Source: Bact-19 sp038319215
GTDB lineage: Bacteria > Bacteroidota > Bacteroidia > Bacteroidales > ML635J-15
Direction of reading: 5' to 3'
Assembly (NCBI GenBank): GCA_038319215.1
Contig: JBBQCZ010000001.1
Span: forward strand, 1-64,000
DNA length: 64,000 nucleotides
Position numbers and translations under genes: made by a program
Part shown: one piece after another, positions 28,901 through 41,100 of the stretch
How the letters are laid out: every line of letters starts with the position of its first letter
Numbering within the stretch: position 1 is the first letter of the stretch
The notes under the pieces: model-generated
Databases searched by the model: none
What the model saw: the letters and a program-made list of their open reading frames with translations, nothing else
What the model was told of the DNA's origin: nothing

Positions 28901-29008
28901 TGTATTTATGAAGATGAATATATTAGACATGTACGTTTTGACGAAGATCTTAGAATCGAAGTTGATGGAAAAATGGGGCGCGGAGTAATTTATAAAAAAT
29001 TGGTATAA
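26000..29008 (+). CDS. Two-receiver / PEP-pyruvate-binding (PPDK_N) fusion protein
   Basis: This 1002-aa cytoplasmic protein starts with a receiver-like domain (about 40-175) that has lost every phosphorylation residue: CNNYDN for the acidic pair, no Asp at VITMLN, GNPD for the lysine loop. A second receiver (about 185-335) keeps VEDS, D261 (FSDVRY), LLSS and GKYSK. Then comes an ATP-grasp-type PPDK_N nucleotide-binding domain (about 440-840): DGYIGGKARGLAF, IAIRSSSRLEDS with FAGVYST, and LLQIRPV at its end. A C-terminal domain of about 160 aa contains GPGRWGSSDHALG. The phosphohistidine and PEP-binding barrel domains of true PEP synthase or PPDK are absent, so it should not make PEP or pyruvate. 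Similar proteins appear in Bacteroidota without known function. The start could also be ATG 26021. Confidence 0.8.
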   Translation: MHNYLNNMGTLQQNEQDNIEFGEVDFQDTEFDQLMKKRILKVLLICNNYDNFMLEEDGRIDEQIFNEYMTLGLRYPPMFLRVDSSEKAFALLRKNDIDLVITMLNIQNANAFDLSKKIKSKYKKIPIVVLTPFSREISQKIEREDLSAIDYVFCWLGNPDLMLAIIKLIEDKMNAPKDVTQMGVQAVILVEDSIRYYSSILPILYKIFFIQSQRASIEGANEHQQNLRMRGRPKIMLATNYNQAMSLFNKYRENVLGVFSDVRYKIDSHNDKMAGVKLCKQIQNIDQNIPLLLLSSESHNKELADEIGVDFLGKYSKNFSFELRNFIIKNLHLGSFHFFCPVKNKIICTATSLKSFQELILKISPECLEYHVKRNHITKWLNSRSLFLLARKFKHLTIKHFNNIEDIREFIYMAISSYRLNSGRGVITKFEQNTFDSYSIFSRIGDGYIGGKARGLAFTDLLIKKYLLRKKYENVTITIPRTAILCTDVFDEFMESNNLYEVGISNLDDDEILKRFVEAKLPNRIFTSLYSFISYTDNPIAIRSSSRLEDSHYQPFAGVYSTYMIPNIINDKHLTIKILTEAIKSVYASVFFRDSKAYMAATANVIDEEKMGIVLQDVCGNTYNGRFYPTFSGVARSINFYPIEPEKAEDGIVNIALGLGKHIVDGGKSIRFSPKYPANVLQLSSPEMTLRDTQKEFYALNLDAAKFIPSISEDVNIIKLKIDAAHEDGSLKHIGSTYDFQNNIIRDSTTYDGIKLVTFAGILKHNKFPLSEILLDFMEIGRMEMNNHIEVEFAVNFPKDSKDDIVFSLLQIRPVIETDQDISIDLQSVNIDETIMYSLSALGNGLYTGIRDIIYVKTEKFSSQNNLKIVEKIDNLNKDFIAEDKNYILIGPGRWGSSDHALGVPVKWSNISGARVIVESGLSNYRIDPSQGTHFFHNLTSFRVAYFTVNPFIKDGHYDIEYLANANCIYEDEYIRHVRFDEDLRIEVDGKMGRGVIYKKLV

Positions 29009-29044
29009 AATACTGTTTCACACTTTGTAAGAAAACAAAAAAAG

Positions 29045-29084
29045 AAATAGGGTTTGCTGATGTTTTAAGCAAACCCTATTTTTT
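29045..29084. terminator. Bidirectional terminator between convergent genes
   Basis: AAATAGGGTTTGCT (29045-29058) and AGCAAACCCTATTT (29068-29081) form a perfect 14-bp stem with a 9-base loop, followed by Ts. On the minus strand the stem is followed by a CTTTTTTT run. It can end both the PPDK_N fusion gene (+) and the giant adhesin gene of cassette B (-). Confidence 0.9.
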
Positions 29085-29137
29085 AAGTTGTTTGTAAAGC
29101 TAATTATTCAAAAGCTTTCAAAAATCTGGTATAAATG

Positions 29138-32100
29138 TTAGCGAATAACTGTAAGTGTACCCGTTCTAGTTTTTTCATCATTATTAAGAATTATCATATA
29201 AATATAAGCTCCGGTTGGAACCGGTTTACCATTATAAGTCCCATCCCAAAATCCATCAATACCTTTTTCTTCATATAATAATTGTCCCCAGCGATTATAA
29301 ATTTGGACAACCGATTTTGGATAAAGATTGATGTTTTCAATAAACCAAACATCATTATAGCCATCGCCGTTTGGACTGAATGCAACCGGATAGTGGAGAC
29401 AATCAATATCGTTATCAACTAATGTTATTGGTCCTGCTGTAAAATCACAATTATTAGAGTCTTTTATAATTATAAAATAATCGCCTTCATACAGAGAGTC
29501 AATAATATAAGACACCGGAATGTCATTAAGGTACAGATATGAATATGGCAAAGTTCCACCAATTCCTGCCATTTGTATGTATCCATCATGATTTCCATCA
29601 CAAGAAGGATTGCCTGTTACAAAAAGTGCACTCAATGGATTTGGTTGAACAATGGTTATTGATGTGTCAACTGCACAATTATTATTGTCGGTTATGGTTA
29701 AGCTGTAAAGTCCAATATCTAAATTTCTTATTGTTGGATCTGTAAGATACAGCCCGTGTAGGTTCCAATTATAGAAATATGGAGGTGTTCCATCAATTGC
29801 AAATGAGTTTATTGAACCATCACTCGCTCCATAACATGTTATTTGTGAAACATTTACGTCGAGAGAAAGTGTAGTTGCAGGTTGCGTGATAATAGTGGAA
29901 ATACTGTCATTACAACCATTAACATCTGTAACAGTTACCCAGATTTGTCCAGCAGGTAGAGTGTTGCTAAAAAGAGTTTGATCTCCGTTTTGCCAGAGTG
30001 GGAAATATGGAGTTGTTCCTCCAGTTACGTTTATAGAAGCATGTCCAGAAAGATCACCTCTACACTTAATGTTTACAGAAGTTATTGATAAACTAAGTTC
30101 ATCTGGCTCGGTAACTATAATGGTATCTATTCCTACACAACCCCAGTCGTCGGTAATTGTTACTGAGTATTGTCCTGCACCTAAGTTAGAAATTACAGAA
30201 TCTGTCGCAAAGTTCGACCATAGGTAGGTTCCAACACTAGCACCATTATCCGAATGCGCAAACAAACTTGCAAGTTCATCTTTAAAACAAAGATTAAATG
30301 CAGTTTGTGTTATTTCTGCATGATTAATACCCGTTGTCCCAATAACTATAGATGTTAAAAGTGTACAATCATTTGAATCTGTAATTGTTAGTAAATAAGT
30401 TCCCGCTGGTTTGTTCGAAATTATAGGAATAGTTTCTCCAGTTGACCACAAATAATGATAAGGAGCAACTCCACCAAAAGTTGCAATGCTTATAGATCCA
30501 GTTTGTTCTGAACAAATTACATCACTAACATCTGCTAAATAATAAATAGGATCAGGTTGTGTTATTTCTAAACTATCACTAATTTGGCAGTTATTTGCGT
30601 CGGTAATCGTAACTGCGTAAAAACCTACTGCAAGATTAGAAACGCTAAATCCTATAGTTGATTCCGAATCATTCCACTCAGCTGAATAATCTAAAGTTCC
30701 GCCAAACACTTCAACACCAATAGAACCATTTGATTCAGAATAACAAGCAACATTTTCAATGTTTATAAAATTCAAAGACAATGTATCTGGTTGAGTTATT
30801 GTTATTGCTGCTGTGGCAGTACAAGCATTTAAATCTGTAACAACAACAGAATAATCTCCAATTGCAAGATTTTCAACTAATTCAGTTACCGTTCCAGCTG
30901 TGTCATCCCATAAGTATGTATAATCAGGAGTTCCACCAGTTGTTTCAGCTAAAGCAGAGCCATCACTATATCCATAGCAACCCGCATTTATTTGGTTAGT
31001 TATTTGAACGATTAATTCTTCAGGTTGAGTAACCTCTATACTGTCTATTTTCGTGCATAAGTTTGCATCGGTAACTGTAAGATAATACATGCCGGCACTA
31101 ATATTATTAAGACCAGGTGTTGTCGACCCGGCTACGTCTCCCCACAAGTATGTGTAAGGGGCTAGTCCTCCGCTTACTGTGGTTGTGATACTCGCATCTG
31201 AGAAACTATAACATAGAGGCTCGGCAAAGTCAAATTCCACGTCGGGACTATCTAAAACAGTGGTATTTACTCTAGCGGTATCTGTACAGGAATTGAAATC
31301 TGTAAAATGATAAATAAGGTCATAATTTCCTGGACCAGCTAATTGTGGATCAAAGCTATATCCTAAAACTCCAGTTCCTTCGAAAACTCCTCCAGCTGGC
31401 AATAGAACTGGGTTTACGGCAGCATCTAAGAGACAATAATATGGATCAATTCCCGAAATGCTAACCACAGGTAAATCATAAACAACAAGATCAAATGTGG
31501 CACTGTCGCTACAAGTATTTATATCTGAAAAACTGTAAACAATATGATGATTACCAGGTCCTGCAAGAGAAGGAGTAAATGTTGTTCCACTTATTCCGTT
31601 ACCAGTAAGAATTCCTCCAAGTGGAGAAAGCGTTAAAACTACAACCGCTTCGTTAAGGCAATAATCAGCATCGAGACCAGTGATTGTTACCACTGGCAAT
31701 GGATTAACAGTAATTGAGGTGCTGTCAATAGAAGAACATCCTAAAACCGTTACTGTGTAATAAATTGTGAAAGTCCCATCTCCAGAAGCGCGTGGGTCAA
31801 ATGTTCCTGTTAAGGCATCTGTAATTCCTGTTCCAGACCATGTTCCACCTGATGTAGCAGAAACAAAATCAAATGGAGGAATGCTAATACAAATAGGTAA
31901 AATATCTGTTATTGTTGCATCCGGATTATCATTCACTACGAAAATTCTACTGTCTGAATCTGTACAAGCACCATTTACAATTGTGTAGGTAATATTGTGG
32001 TTTCCAACTCCTGCAATATCTGGCGAAAACAGACCTGCAGCATCAACTCCGGTTCCCGACCATGTGCCACCCAAGTTAGTAGCATTAAGTTGGATTGGGT

Positions 32101-35100
32101 CATCCATAAAACAGAACGGTCCGTTACTAGTAATAGATGCATCAAAAAACTCATCTACAAGTATATCGATCTGACTGCTTGACAAACATGCGCCAGTGCT
32201 AATGGTATAAGTAATTGTATGAGTTCCAAGTCCTGCTAATGCAGGGTCAAAATTGCCAGTAATATCAATTCCGTCACCAGTCCAGTCTCCACCAGCATCT
32301 ACAGCTGTAAATACCTGATTTCCTGCATTTTCACAGAATGGCCCAGTTGTGATAATCGTTGTATTTGGTGCTTGTTCAACAACAATCGGAATGATATCTG
32401 TGTCTGTACACAAGCCATTTGTAACCGTATATTGGATATTGTGTGTTCCTGCGCCTGCTACAACTGGATTAAATAGTCCAGTAGCGGCACTTACAATACC
32501 TGTTCCACTCCATGTTCCTCCTAAATTAGCTGCTGTTAAGAAAACAGACGGATCGTTATTGCAGAAAGGCCCTGCTGGAGTAATAGTTGCATTAACAGCA
32601 GAGTCAACCTGAATATTTGTTGTGCCAACAGAAGTACATGCTCCATTGACAATTGAATAAGTTATCAAATGCGAACCATCACCAGCGACGAAAGGATTAA
32701 ATATCCCTGTTGCAGCATTTGTTATTCCGTTTCCAGTCCATGTTCCACCGATGCTAGGTTCAACTAAATTAACAGCTGCAGCAGTTTCACAATATGGTCC
32801 ATAAGAAGCTAGTGTTGTGTTCGGGAAAATATCAACATGAATAGTTTCTGTGTCAGAAGAAGTACACATACCGTTTATAAGTTGATAAGTGACAATATGA
32901 TTTCCGGCACCTGCAACTGCTGGGTTGAAAGTTCCAATTGCAGCATTTGTTATTCCAGTTCCACTCCAACTTCCACTGGCTGTAGCAGCTGTTAAATTCA
33001 CAGCTGCAGCATTTTGACAGAAAGGCCCAGCAGGAGTAATTGTTGCATTCAATAATGCATCAATATGTATAGTTTCTGTATCGCTAGAAGAACAAGCACC
33101 ATTGTTTATTGCATAAGTAATAATATGGTCGCCAGCGCCTGCAGTTGCAGGGTTAAATGACCCTGTTCCGGGAACAATAACTCCAGTTCCGCTCCATAAA
33201 CCGCCAGGATTTGCTGCTGTAAGAATTACCGCAAGAGCATTTTCACAGAAAGGTCCTGCAGGTGTAATCGTTGCATCAAAGAATTCATCTACATGAATTG
33301 AAATATTGTCAATATCGCTGCAAAGACCATTTGAGGTTGAATATGTAATTACAAAATCTCCAGGTCCTGAAATACCAGGGTGGAAAGTTCCAGCAATTAC
33401 GTCGGTAATTCCTGTTCCAGACCAAGTACCACCAGTCGAAGCAGCAACAAGATTTTGTGCAGGTTGTGTGTTGCAGAATGGTCCAGCAGGTGTTATAGTA
33501 GCATCATAAAAATCATCTACTTGGATTACTCTATTTGATGTGCTGAGACATGTACCATTAGTTATTGTATAAGTTATTGTGTGATTTCCGCCACCAGCAA
33601 CAGCAGGATTAAATGTCCCAGCCACAGGATCGGTAATGCCGTTTCCAGACCAAGTTCCGCCAATAGATGCTGCATTTAGATTTAATGCCGCAGCCGTTTC
33701 GCAGAATGGCCCAACTGGTGAAATTGCTGTATTTGGGAAAACATCAACATGAATTGTTTCAGTATCCATCGCAGAACATGCTCCGTTTGATACGTTGTAT
33801 GTAATAATGTGATTTCCACCACCAGCAACACCAGGATGGAAAAGTCCTGTTACTGTATTTACGATTCCTGTTCCGCTCCAAGTACCTCCAGGGCTAACTG
33901 CCGTAAGATTCTGTATTGGTTGATTATTACAGAAAGGTCCAGCTGGCGAAATAGTTGCATTTACAGCAGCATCAACTTGAATTGTAAAACTATCTGTATT
34001 TGTGCAAGATCCCTGAGAAATTGTATATGTAATAATATAACTACCCACACCTGCAATAACTGGGTTAAATGTCCCTAATGCGGCATTTGTAATTCCTATT
34101 CCAGACCAAGTTCCACCAGCAGTAGCAGCCACAAAATTAAACGCAGATGCTGATTGGCAAACAGGAGCAACATGAGTTATTGTTGCACTCAAACTGTCAT
34201 CAACATGTATTAATTGAGTATCTGTATCGAAGCATGCGACGCTTCCCACATTGTATGTAATAAGATGATTTCCAGGTCCTGCAACACCAGGGTCAAAACT
34301 TCCAGTTGCAGCATTTGTAATTCCAGTTCCCGACCATGTTCCACCAGGTGTTGCTGCGTTAAGAGTAATAATTCCAGCGTCAATGCAATATGGTCCAGTG
34401 CTGCTTATAGTTGCATCTACAACATTAAAATAAACAAAAATGGAAATACTTGCAATAGTTGTACAGAATCCGTTACTTATTGTGTAGGTTACAATATTTT
34501 CTCCGTCAATAGCAACAGCTGGATTAAATGTTCCAAGTGCTGCGTTGGTTATCCCAGAACCGCTCCATGTTCCACCAGGAGTAACCGATGTTAAGTTTAC
34601 CGCCGGATCTGCACTACAGAAAATTCCAGGATCATTTATTGTCCCATCAGGAGCAATATTTATCGTGATATTGATATTGTCTGAATCTGAACATAGACCA
34701 TTTACAATATTGTAAGTAATATTATGAATCCCGACACCTGCAACCGATGGGTCGAAAGTTCCAGTTGATGTATTAGTTATTCCTGTTCCACTCCAAGTTC
34801 CACTAGGAGAAACAGCTGTTAGATTGAGCGAAGGATCAAATTGACAGAATGGTCCAGCAGGAGTAATTGTTGCATCTACATCAGCATCAACATGAATAGT
34901 TTCAGTATCGGAGTTTGTACATGCTCCAAGTGAAACTGTGTAAGTAATAATATGGTCTCCACCATTAGCCACTCCAGGATTAAATGTTCCTAATAACGCA
35001 TTTGTAATACCTGTTCCGCTCCATGTTCCACCAGCAGTTACTGCTGTTAAATTTAATGCCGCAGCGTCTGCGCAAAATGGTCCAACTGCAAAAATTGTTG

Positions 35101-38100
35101 GATTTGGACTTGCCGATACATTTATATTTTCGGTATCTGTAGATAAACAAGTACCATTAGAAACAGTATAGGTTATTGTATGAATTCCTGGTCCAGCAAT
35201 AGTTGGATCAAAAGTCCCTAAACCTGCATTTGTAATTCCTGTTCCACTCCAAACTCCGCCTAGACTAACTGCCGTTAAGTTGAAAGCTGCATTAAATACA
35301 CATACAGGAGCAACAGGGGTTATTGTAGCATTAACAGAAGCATCAACATGAATAACAGTTGTACTTATTGAAGTACAGGCACCATTAACAATTGTATAGG
35401 TAATTGTATGATTTCCACTGCCAGCAACAGAAGGATTGAAAGTTCCCAACGCTGCATTTGTTATGCCAGTTCCAGACCAAGTACCTCCTCCTGATGCAGC
35501 TGTAAGATTAATTGTAGCAGCAGATTGGCAAAGAGGACCAACTGCATTTATAGTTGAATTTGGATAAATGTTTACAATAATATTTGCGATGTCATTATCT
35601 GAACAAGCGCCATTTACAATTGAATATGTAATTGCATGAATTCCCGGACCTGCAATTGCAGGATTAAATAATCCGGTTGCAGGATTTGTAATTCCAGTTC
35701 CGCTCCAAGTACCACCTGGATCTGCTGCAACGAGATTTGTAGCTGCTTGATTTTGACAAAATGGTCCAGCTAGGGTGATGGTTGCATCAACAGCATCATT
35801 AACTGTTATTGGTTTTGTAACTACAGCTGTACATGCTACATTTATTATTGTATAGCTAATATTGTGAACGCCTGGTCCAGCAACTGCTGGATTAAATGTT
35901 CCAAGTGCAGCATTTGTTATTCCGGTTCCAGACCATGTTCCGCCAGGATTTACAGAAACAAGATTTACAGCTGCTCCGTTTTCACAAAATGGTCCTGCAT
36001 CTACAAAGTCTGCATTTGGATTAAGATATACTAAAATTAATTCATTATCGGAATCACTACAATTGCCGTTGCTAATTGTATAGGTAATATTATGAACGCC
36101 TGGTCCAGCAACAGCTGGGTCAAAACTTCCAGTTGCAGGGTTGGTAATTCCTGTTCCTGCCCATGTTCCACCTAAATCTGCTGCAATTAGATTTACGGCA
36201 GGGTTAGTTTGACAGAATGGTCCGGCAGCACTAATTGTTGCATCAACACTACTATAGACTAAAACTGGTTTTGTGGTAACAGAAGTACATGCTCCATTTA
36301 CAATTGTATAAGTAATATTATGTGTTCCCGATCCCGCAGTAGCTGGATTAAAAGTTCCAGTTGCAGCATTTGTAATACCTGTTCCAGAGAAGGTTCCTCC
36401 TGAGGTTACAGGCAAAATATTTACTGCTGCATCTGTCTCGCAGAAAGGACCAATAATAAACCAATCTGAATTTGGATAAAGATAAACGGTGAGCAATTCA
36501 GTATCTGTGTCTGAGCAAGCACCATTTGTAACTGTATAAGTTATTGTGTGTACGCCAGGATTCGCCACAGCTGGATCAAATGTGCCGTTAACAGCATTAG
36601 TAATACCTGTTCCACTCCAAATACCCCCAGCATCAACAGCTGTTAGATTTACTGCTGGATTGGTTTCGCAGAAAGGACCTGCAGCAGTAATTGTTGCATC
36701 AACAGAAATATCGACGTGTATTGTTTCGGTGTCGGAACTTGTGCAGCCTCCATTAATAATTTGATATGTAATTAAGAAATCACCAGCCCCAGCAACTACA
36801 GGGTTAAAAGTTCCAGTTGCCGCATTTGTTATTCCTGTTCCACTCCATGTTCCACCTCCGGTAACAGATGTTAAATTAACAGGCAAACCCGTTTCGCAAA
36901 ATGGACCAGCAGGATTAATCGTTGAGTTCGGAAATGAACTTACAACAATATTTTCGGTATCAGTATCTAAACAACTACCGTTTGAAATAGTGTATGTAAT
37001 TGTATGAATTCCAACCCCGGCAGTAGCAGGATTAAAAGTTCCTAAAGCGGCATTTGTTATTCCTGTTCCACTCCATGTTCCTCCAGCATCAACGGCCGTA
37101 AGATTTACAGCGCCATTGGTAACACAGAACGGGCCTGATGCAGTAATTGTTGCATCAACAGCAGCATCTACATGAATATTTTCAGTATCTGAATTAGAAC
37201 AACCACCATTAATTATTTGGTATGTAATTAAGAAATCACCAACGCCAGCAACGCTAGGGTCAAAAGTTCCAAGAGCTGCATTTGTTATTCCTGTACCACT
37301 CCAAACTCCGCCAACAGTTGCTGCTGCGAGGTTTATAGGAGCTCCACTTTCACAAAATGGTCCTGCAGGTGTAATAGTCGCACTTGTAAATAAACTTACA
37401 ACAATATTTTCAGTATCAGTGTCGGAACAAGTTCCATTAGTAACAGTATATGTAATTGTGTGAGTTCCAACTCCAGCAATCGCAGGATTGAATATTCCTA
37501 TTATTGGATCTGTAATTCCCGTACCAGACCACGTTCCTCCCGGTGTGACGGCAGACAGGATTACAGAAAGACCAGTTTGGCAATATGGACCAGCAGGAGT
37601 TATTGTTGCGTTCACAGAAGCATCCACATGTATTGTTTCGGTATCTGTACTTGTACAACCACCATTGATAATTTGGTAAGTTATGATGAAATTACCAGCA
37701 CCAGAAATGATTGGATTAAAAGTTCCAAGAGCAGCATTTGTTATTCCTGTTCCGCTCCAAGTTCCGCCACCAGTTACTGCGGTTAAATTAACAGCACTAT
37801 TGCTTTCACAAAATGGCCCAGCAGAATTTATATTTGCAGTGGTAAATAAACTTACAATAATGTTTTCAGTATCAGTGTCGGAACAAGTTCCATTAGTAAC
37901 TGTGTATGTAATCGTATGTATTCCAACTCCAGCAATTGCAGGATTGAATATCCCAAATATTGGATCTGTAATTCCTGTTCCCGACCAAGTTCCTCCAGGA
38001 GTTGCAGCAGCAAGGATAACAGAAAGACCTGTTTCACAAAATGGTCCTGCAGCAGTAATTGTTGCATTTACATTTGCATCTACATGAATAGTTTCAGTGT

Positions 38101-41100
38101 CCGTACTTGTACAACCACCATTTATAATTTGGTAAGTTATAATATGATTTCCACTACCCGCAGTAGTTGGGTTAAATGTTCCAAGAACAGCATTTGTAAT
38201 TCCTGTTCCGCTCCAAGTTCCTCCACCAGTTGCTGCGGTTAAATTAACAGCGCTATTGTTTGCACAAAATGGACCTGCAGGAGTTATTGTTGAGTTTGGA
38301 TAAAAACTAACAACAAAATTCTCAGTGTCTGTATCTGAACACATTCCATTAGTTACAGAATATGTAATTGTGTGAATTCCAACTCCAGCAATAGCAGGGT
38401 CGAAAGTTCCAGTAGCAGGGTTAGTAATTCCAGTACCCGACCAAATTCCACCTAGAGAAACAGATGTAAGTGTTACAGAAGCGCCGGTTACACAAAATGG
38501 TCCTGCTGCGGTAATTGTTGCATTTACATTTGCATCTACATGAATAGTTTCGGTGTCCGTACTTGTACAACCACCATTTATAATTTGGTAAGTAATAATA
38601 TGATTTCCACTACCCGCAGTCGTTGGGTTAAAAGTTCCAAGAACAGCATTTGTAATTCCTGTTCCGCTCCAAGTTCCTCCGGCAGTTGCTGCGGTTAAAT
38701 TAACAGCGCTATTATTTGCACAAAATGGACCTGCAGGAGAAATCGTGGTGTTTGGATTAAAATCTACAACGAAATTCTCAGTGTCTGTATCGATACAACT
38801 ACCAATGGAAACATCGTAAGTAATCGTATAAGTCCCGATTCCTGCAACTGCAGGGTCGAATGTTCCAGTAATCGGATCTGTAATTCCAATACCCGACCAA
38901 GTTCCGCCAGGTGTAACAGCTGTTAGAGTAACGGAAGGACCCGTTTCACAAAATGGTCCGCTAGCAGTTATTGTTGCATCTGCTATTGCGAAAACTAAAA
39001 TTGAAATATTGTCAGAATCGCTACAACCTCCGTTAACCAAAGTGTAAGTTATCGTGTGATTTCCAGCACCAGCAATTGCAGGGTCAAAAGTACCATTTGC
39101 AGCATCTGTAATTCCAGTTCCACTCCAAATTCCGCCAGGAGTTGTTGTGCTAAGATTTACAGGAGAGTTAAGTACACAAAATGGACCAGCAGGATCTATG
39201 CTAATTATTGGTAAAGTGTCAATAACAATTATTTCGGAGTGAGTTCCAACACAGCCATTAACTGTAACAGTATAGTCAACTGTGTGAGAACCTATTCCAG
39301 CTGTTGAAGGACTAAATAGACCTGTTGCTGGATTCATTATTCCTGTTCCACTCCAAGTTCCACCTGCAATAACAGGAACTAAAGTAAGATCTGCTGAAGT
39401 GAAACACAGAGGGCTCGGATTCGTAAATCCTGCATCTGGTGCTGGTGTAACCACATAATTGACAGTAAATGAATCGGGGCAATTGAAAATATTAATTACC
39501 GTAATAGTATAGTTCCCAGAATTTGCGGGAGTAGCATTGTTAATTGTTGTGTTTTGATCGGTTGATGTAAATCCTGCAGGCCCAGTCCAAGAGTATGAAG
39601 GTCCTCCACTTGAAAAAAGTTGAATTGTGCCGCCTTCGCATATTGGAGAATTTGACCAGCCGTTAGCTACGGGTGATGGGTTAACTTCAATAAACACAGA
39701 GTCTATTGCTCTGCAAGCATTTGTATCAGTAACAATTGTATAATACCAACCTTCATGAATTTCTGCAGAATTTGGTATAATAGGGAAGCTGTCAACGGAG
39801 TTCCAAGAATTTGGTCCCCAGTAAAAATAGTCGGGGAAAGTATCAATAACAAAACTTATTGGATCTCCTTCGCAAAATGGAGTATTTGCATTTAAAACCA
39901 AATTTGGCAAAGGGTAAACGGCAACATAGGTTGAAGCAACAGCAGTACATCCGTTTGCGCCAGTAACAGTTACTCTATATGTTCCTCCATTGTTTAATTG
40001 AGCGTTGTTTATTGTGGGATTCTGTTGTAATGTTAAATAGGAACTTGGTCCTCTCCAACGATATGTTCCACCACCAGTCGAGAATAAATGAATTGGGTCT
40101 CCCACACAATAAGGGCCATCATTTGAAGCTGTTGCAACAGGTGCCGGTTTTACTGTTACTGTTGTCGAAATCGTTTGACTGCTACATGGGTAGAAAATTG
40201 TGGCTGTATATGTAGTTGTAGCCGAAGGACTTACAATTATTTGAGAAGGACCAATAACACCATTGCTCCACTCTATTCTAACGGTATCAGGAAGTGGAAC
40301 TAAATTCAGACTTAATAACACAGATTCTCCTTGGCATTTCGGGCCATTATTTGTTAAGGTTGGAGTAAATATTATTTGATCAAGAATTGTGATTGTGTCA
40401 GAAGCTGTTTGTACACTACATGGACATCCATTAAAAACATTAATAATAACGGTTTCTGCTCCTTCTGTAATTCCGTCAGCAACAGCATTCAGGTTTACAG
40501 TTATTGATTCTTGACCTGCTGGTATTGTGTAGTTATTATTTATTGTTGTATAATCTGTTCCGTTTGTGGCAGTTCCTCCAACTGTGATTACAACTGGCAT
40601 TGGATTAGTTAGATTTGAAGCATCTGAACGAGCAAAAACAATTTGATTTGTACAGCCTTCGTAAACGGTATTTTCAAGTCCCCATGTATCATAATTTTGC
40701 AACTCCACACTTGCTCCAGAACTAAAACTACCAGCTTTAAGAAAAACGCCCGAATCGTATATTCCGTCACCAACATCCGCAACCGCTAGCTTCATGTGGT
40801 AAGTTTCGCATTGGGTTACATTTAAAAAGGCTGTTAATGTTACTGTCATACCATCGAATTGAATATGCAGTCCACCATCATTGTTAATATAATATGCCGA
40901 ATTTGTCGTCTGATTCACATTGTTAATGCTTACAGGAGAGCCTACCACAGGAATACGGGCGATATTAATATTTGAAAAAGCTTCGGGCCCTCCACTTACA
41001 AAAAATCCGAAGATATCATTAAAACCTTGTCCTACAAATTCCTCATATTCTTCTGAACCAAAAACATACTCAAAACTTACAACATTACTAGCTGGAATAA

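Noticed and set aside
26000..29008. Annotation as phosphoenolpyruvate synthase
   Set aside because: Only the nucleotide-binding PPDK_N part is present; the phosphohistidine and PEP-binding domains are missing.
32349..38242. Many plus-strand ORFs of 70-134 codons opposite the giant adhesin
   Set aside because: They recur at the 228-bp repeat period and are low-complexity translations of the antisense strand. Because 228 is divisible by 3, a stop-free antisense frame is copied in every unit.
31246..39439. Regular direct repeats that could suggest a CRISPR or satellite
   Set aside because: The period is 228 bp, the whole array is in one open frame, and the units code for a conserved Cys-containing domain; there are no unique spacers.
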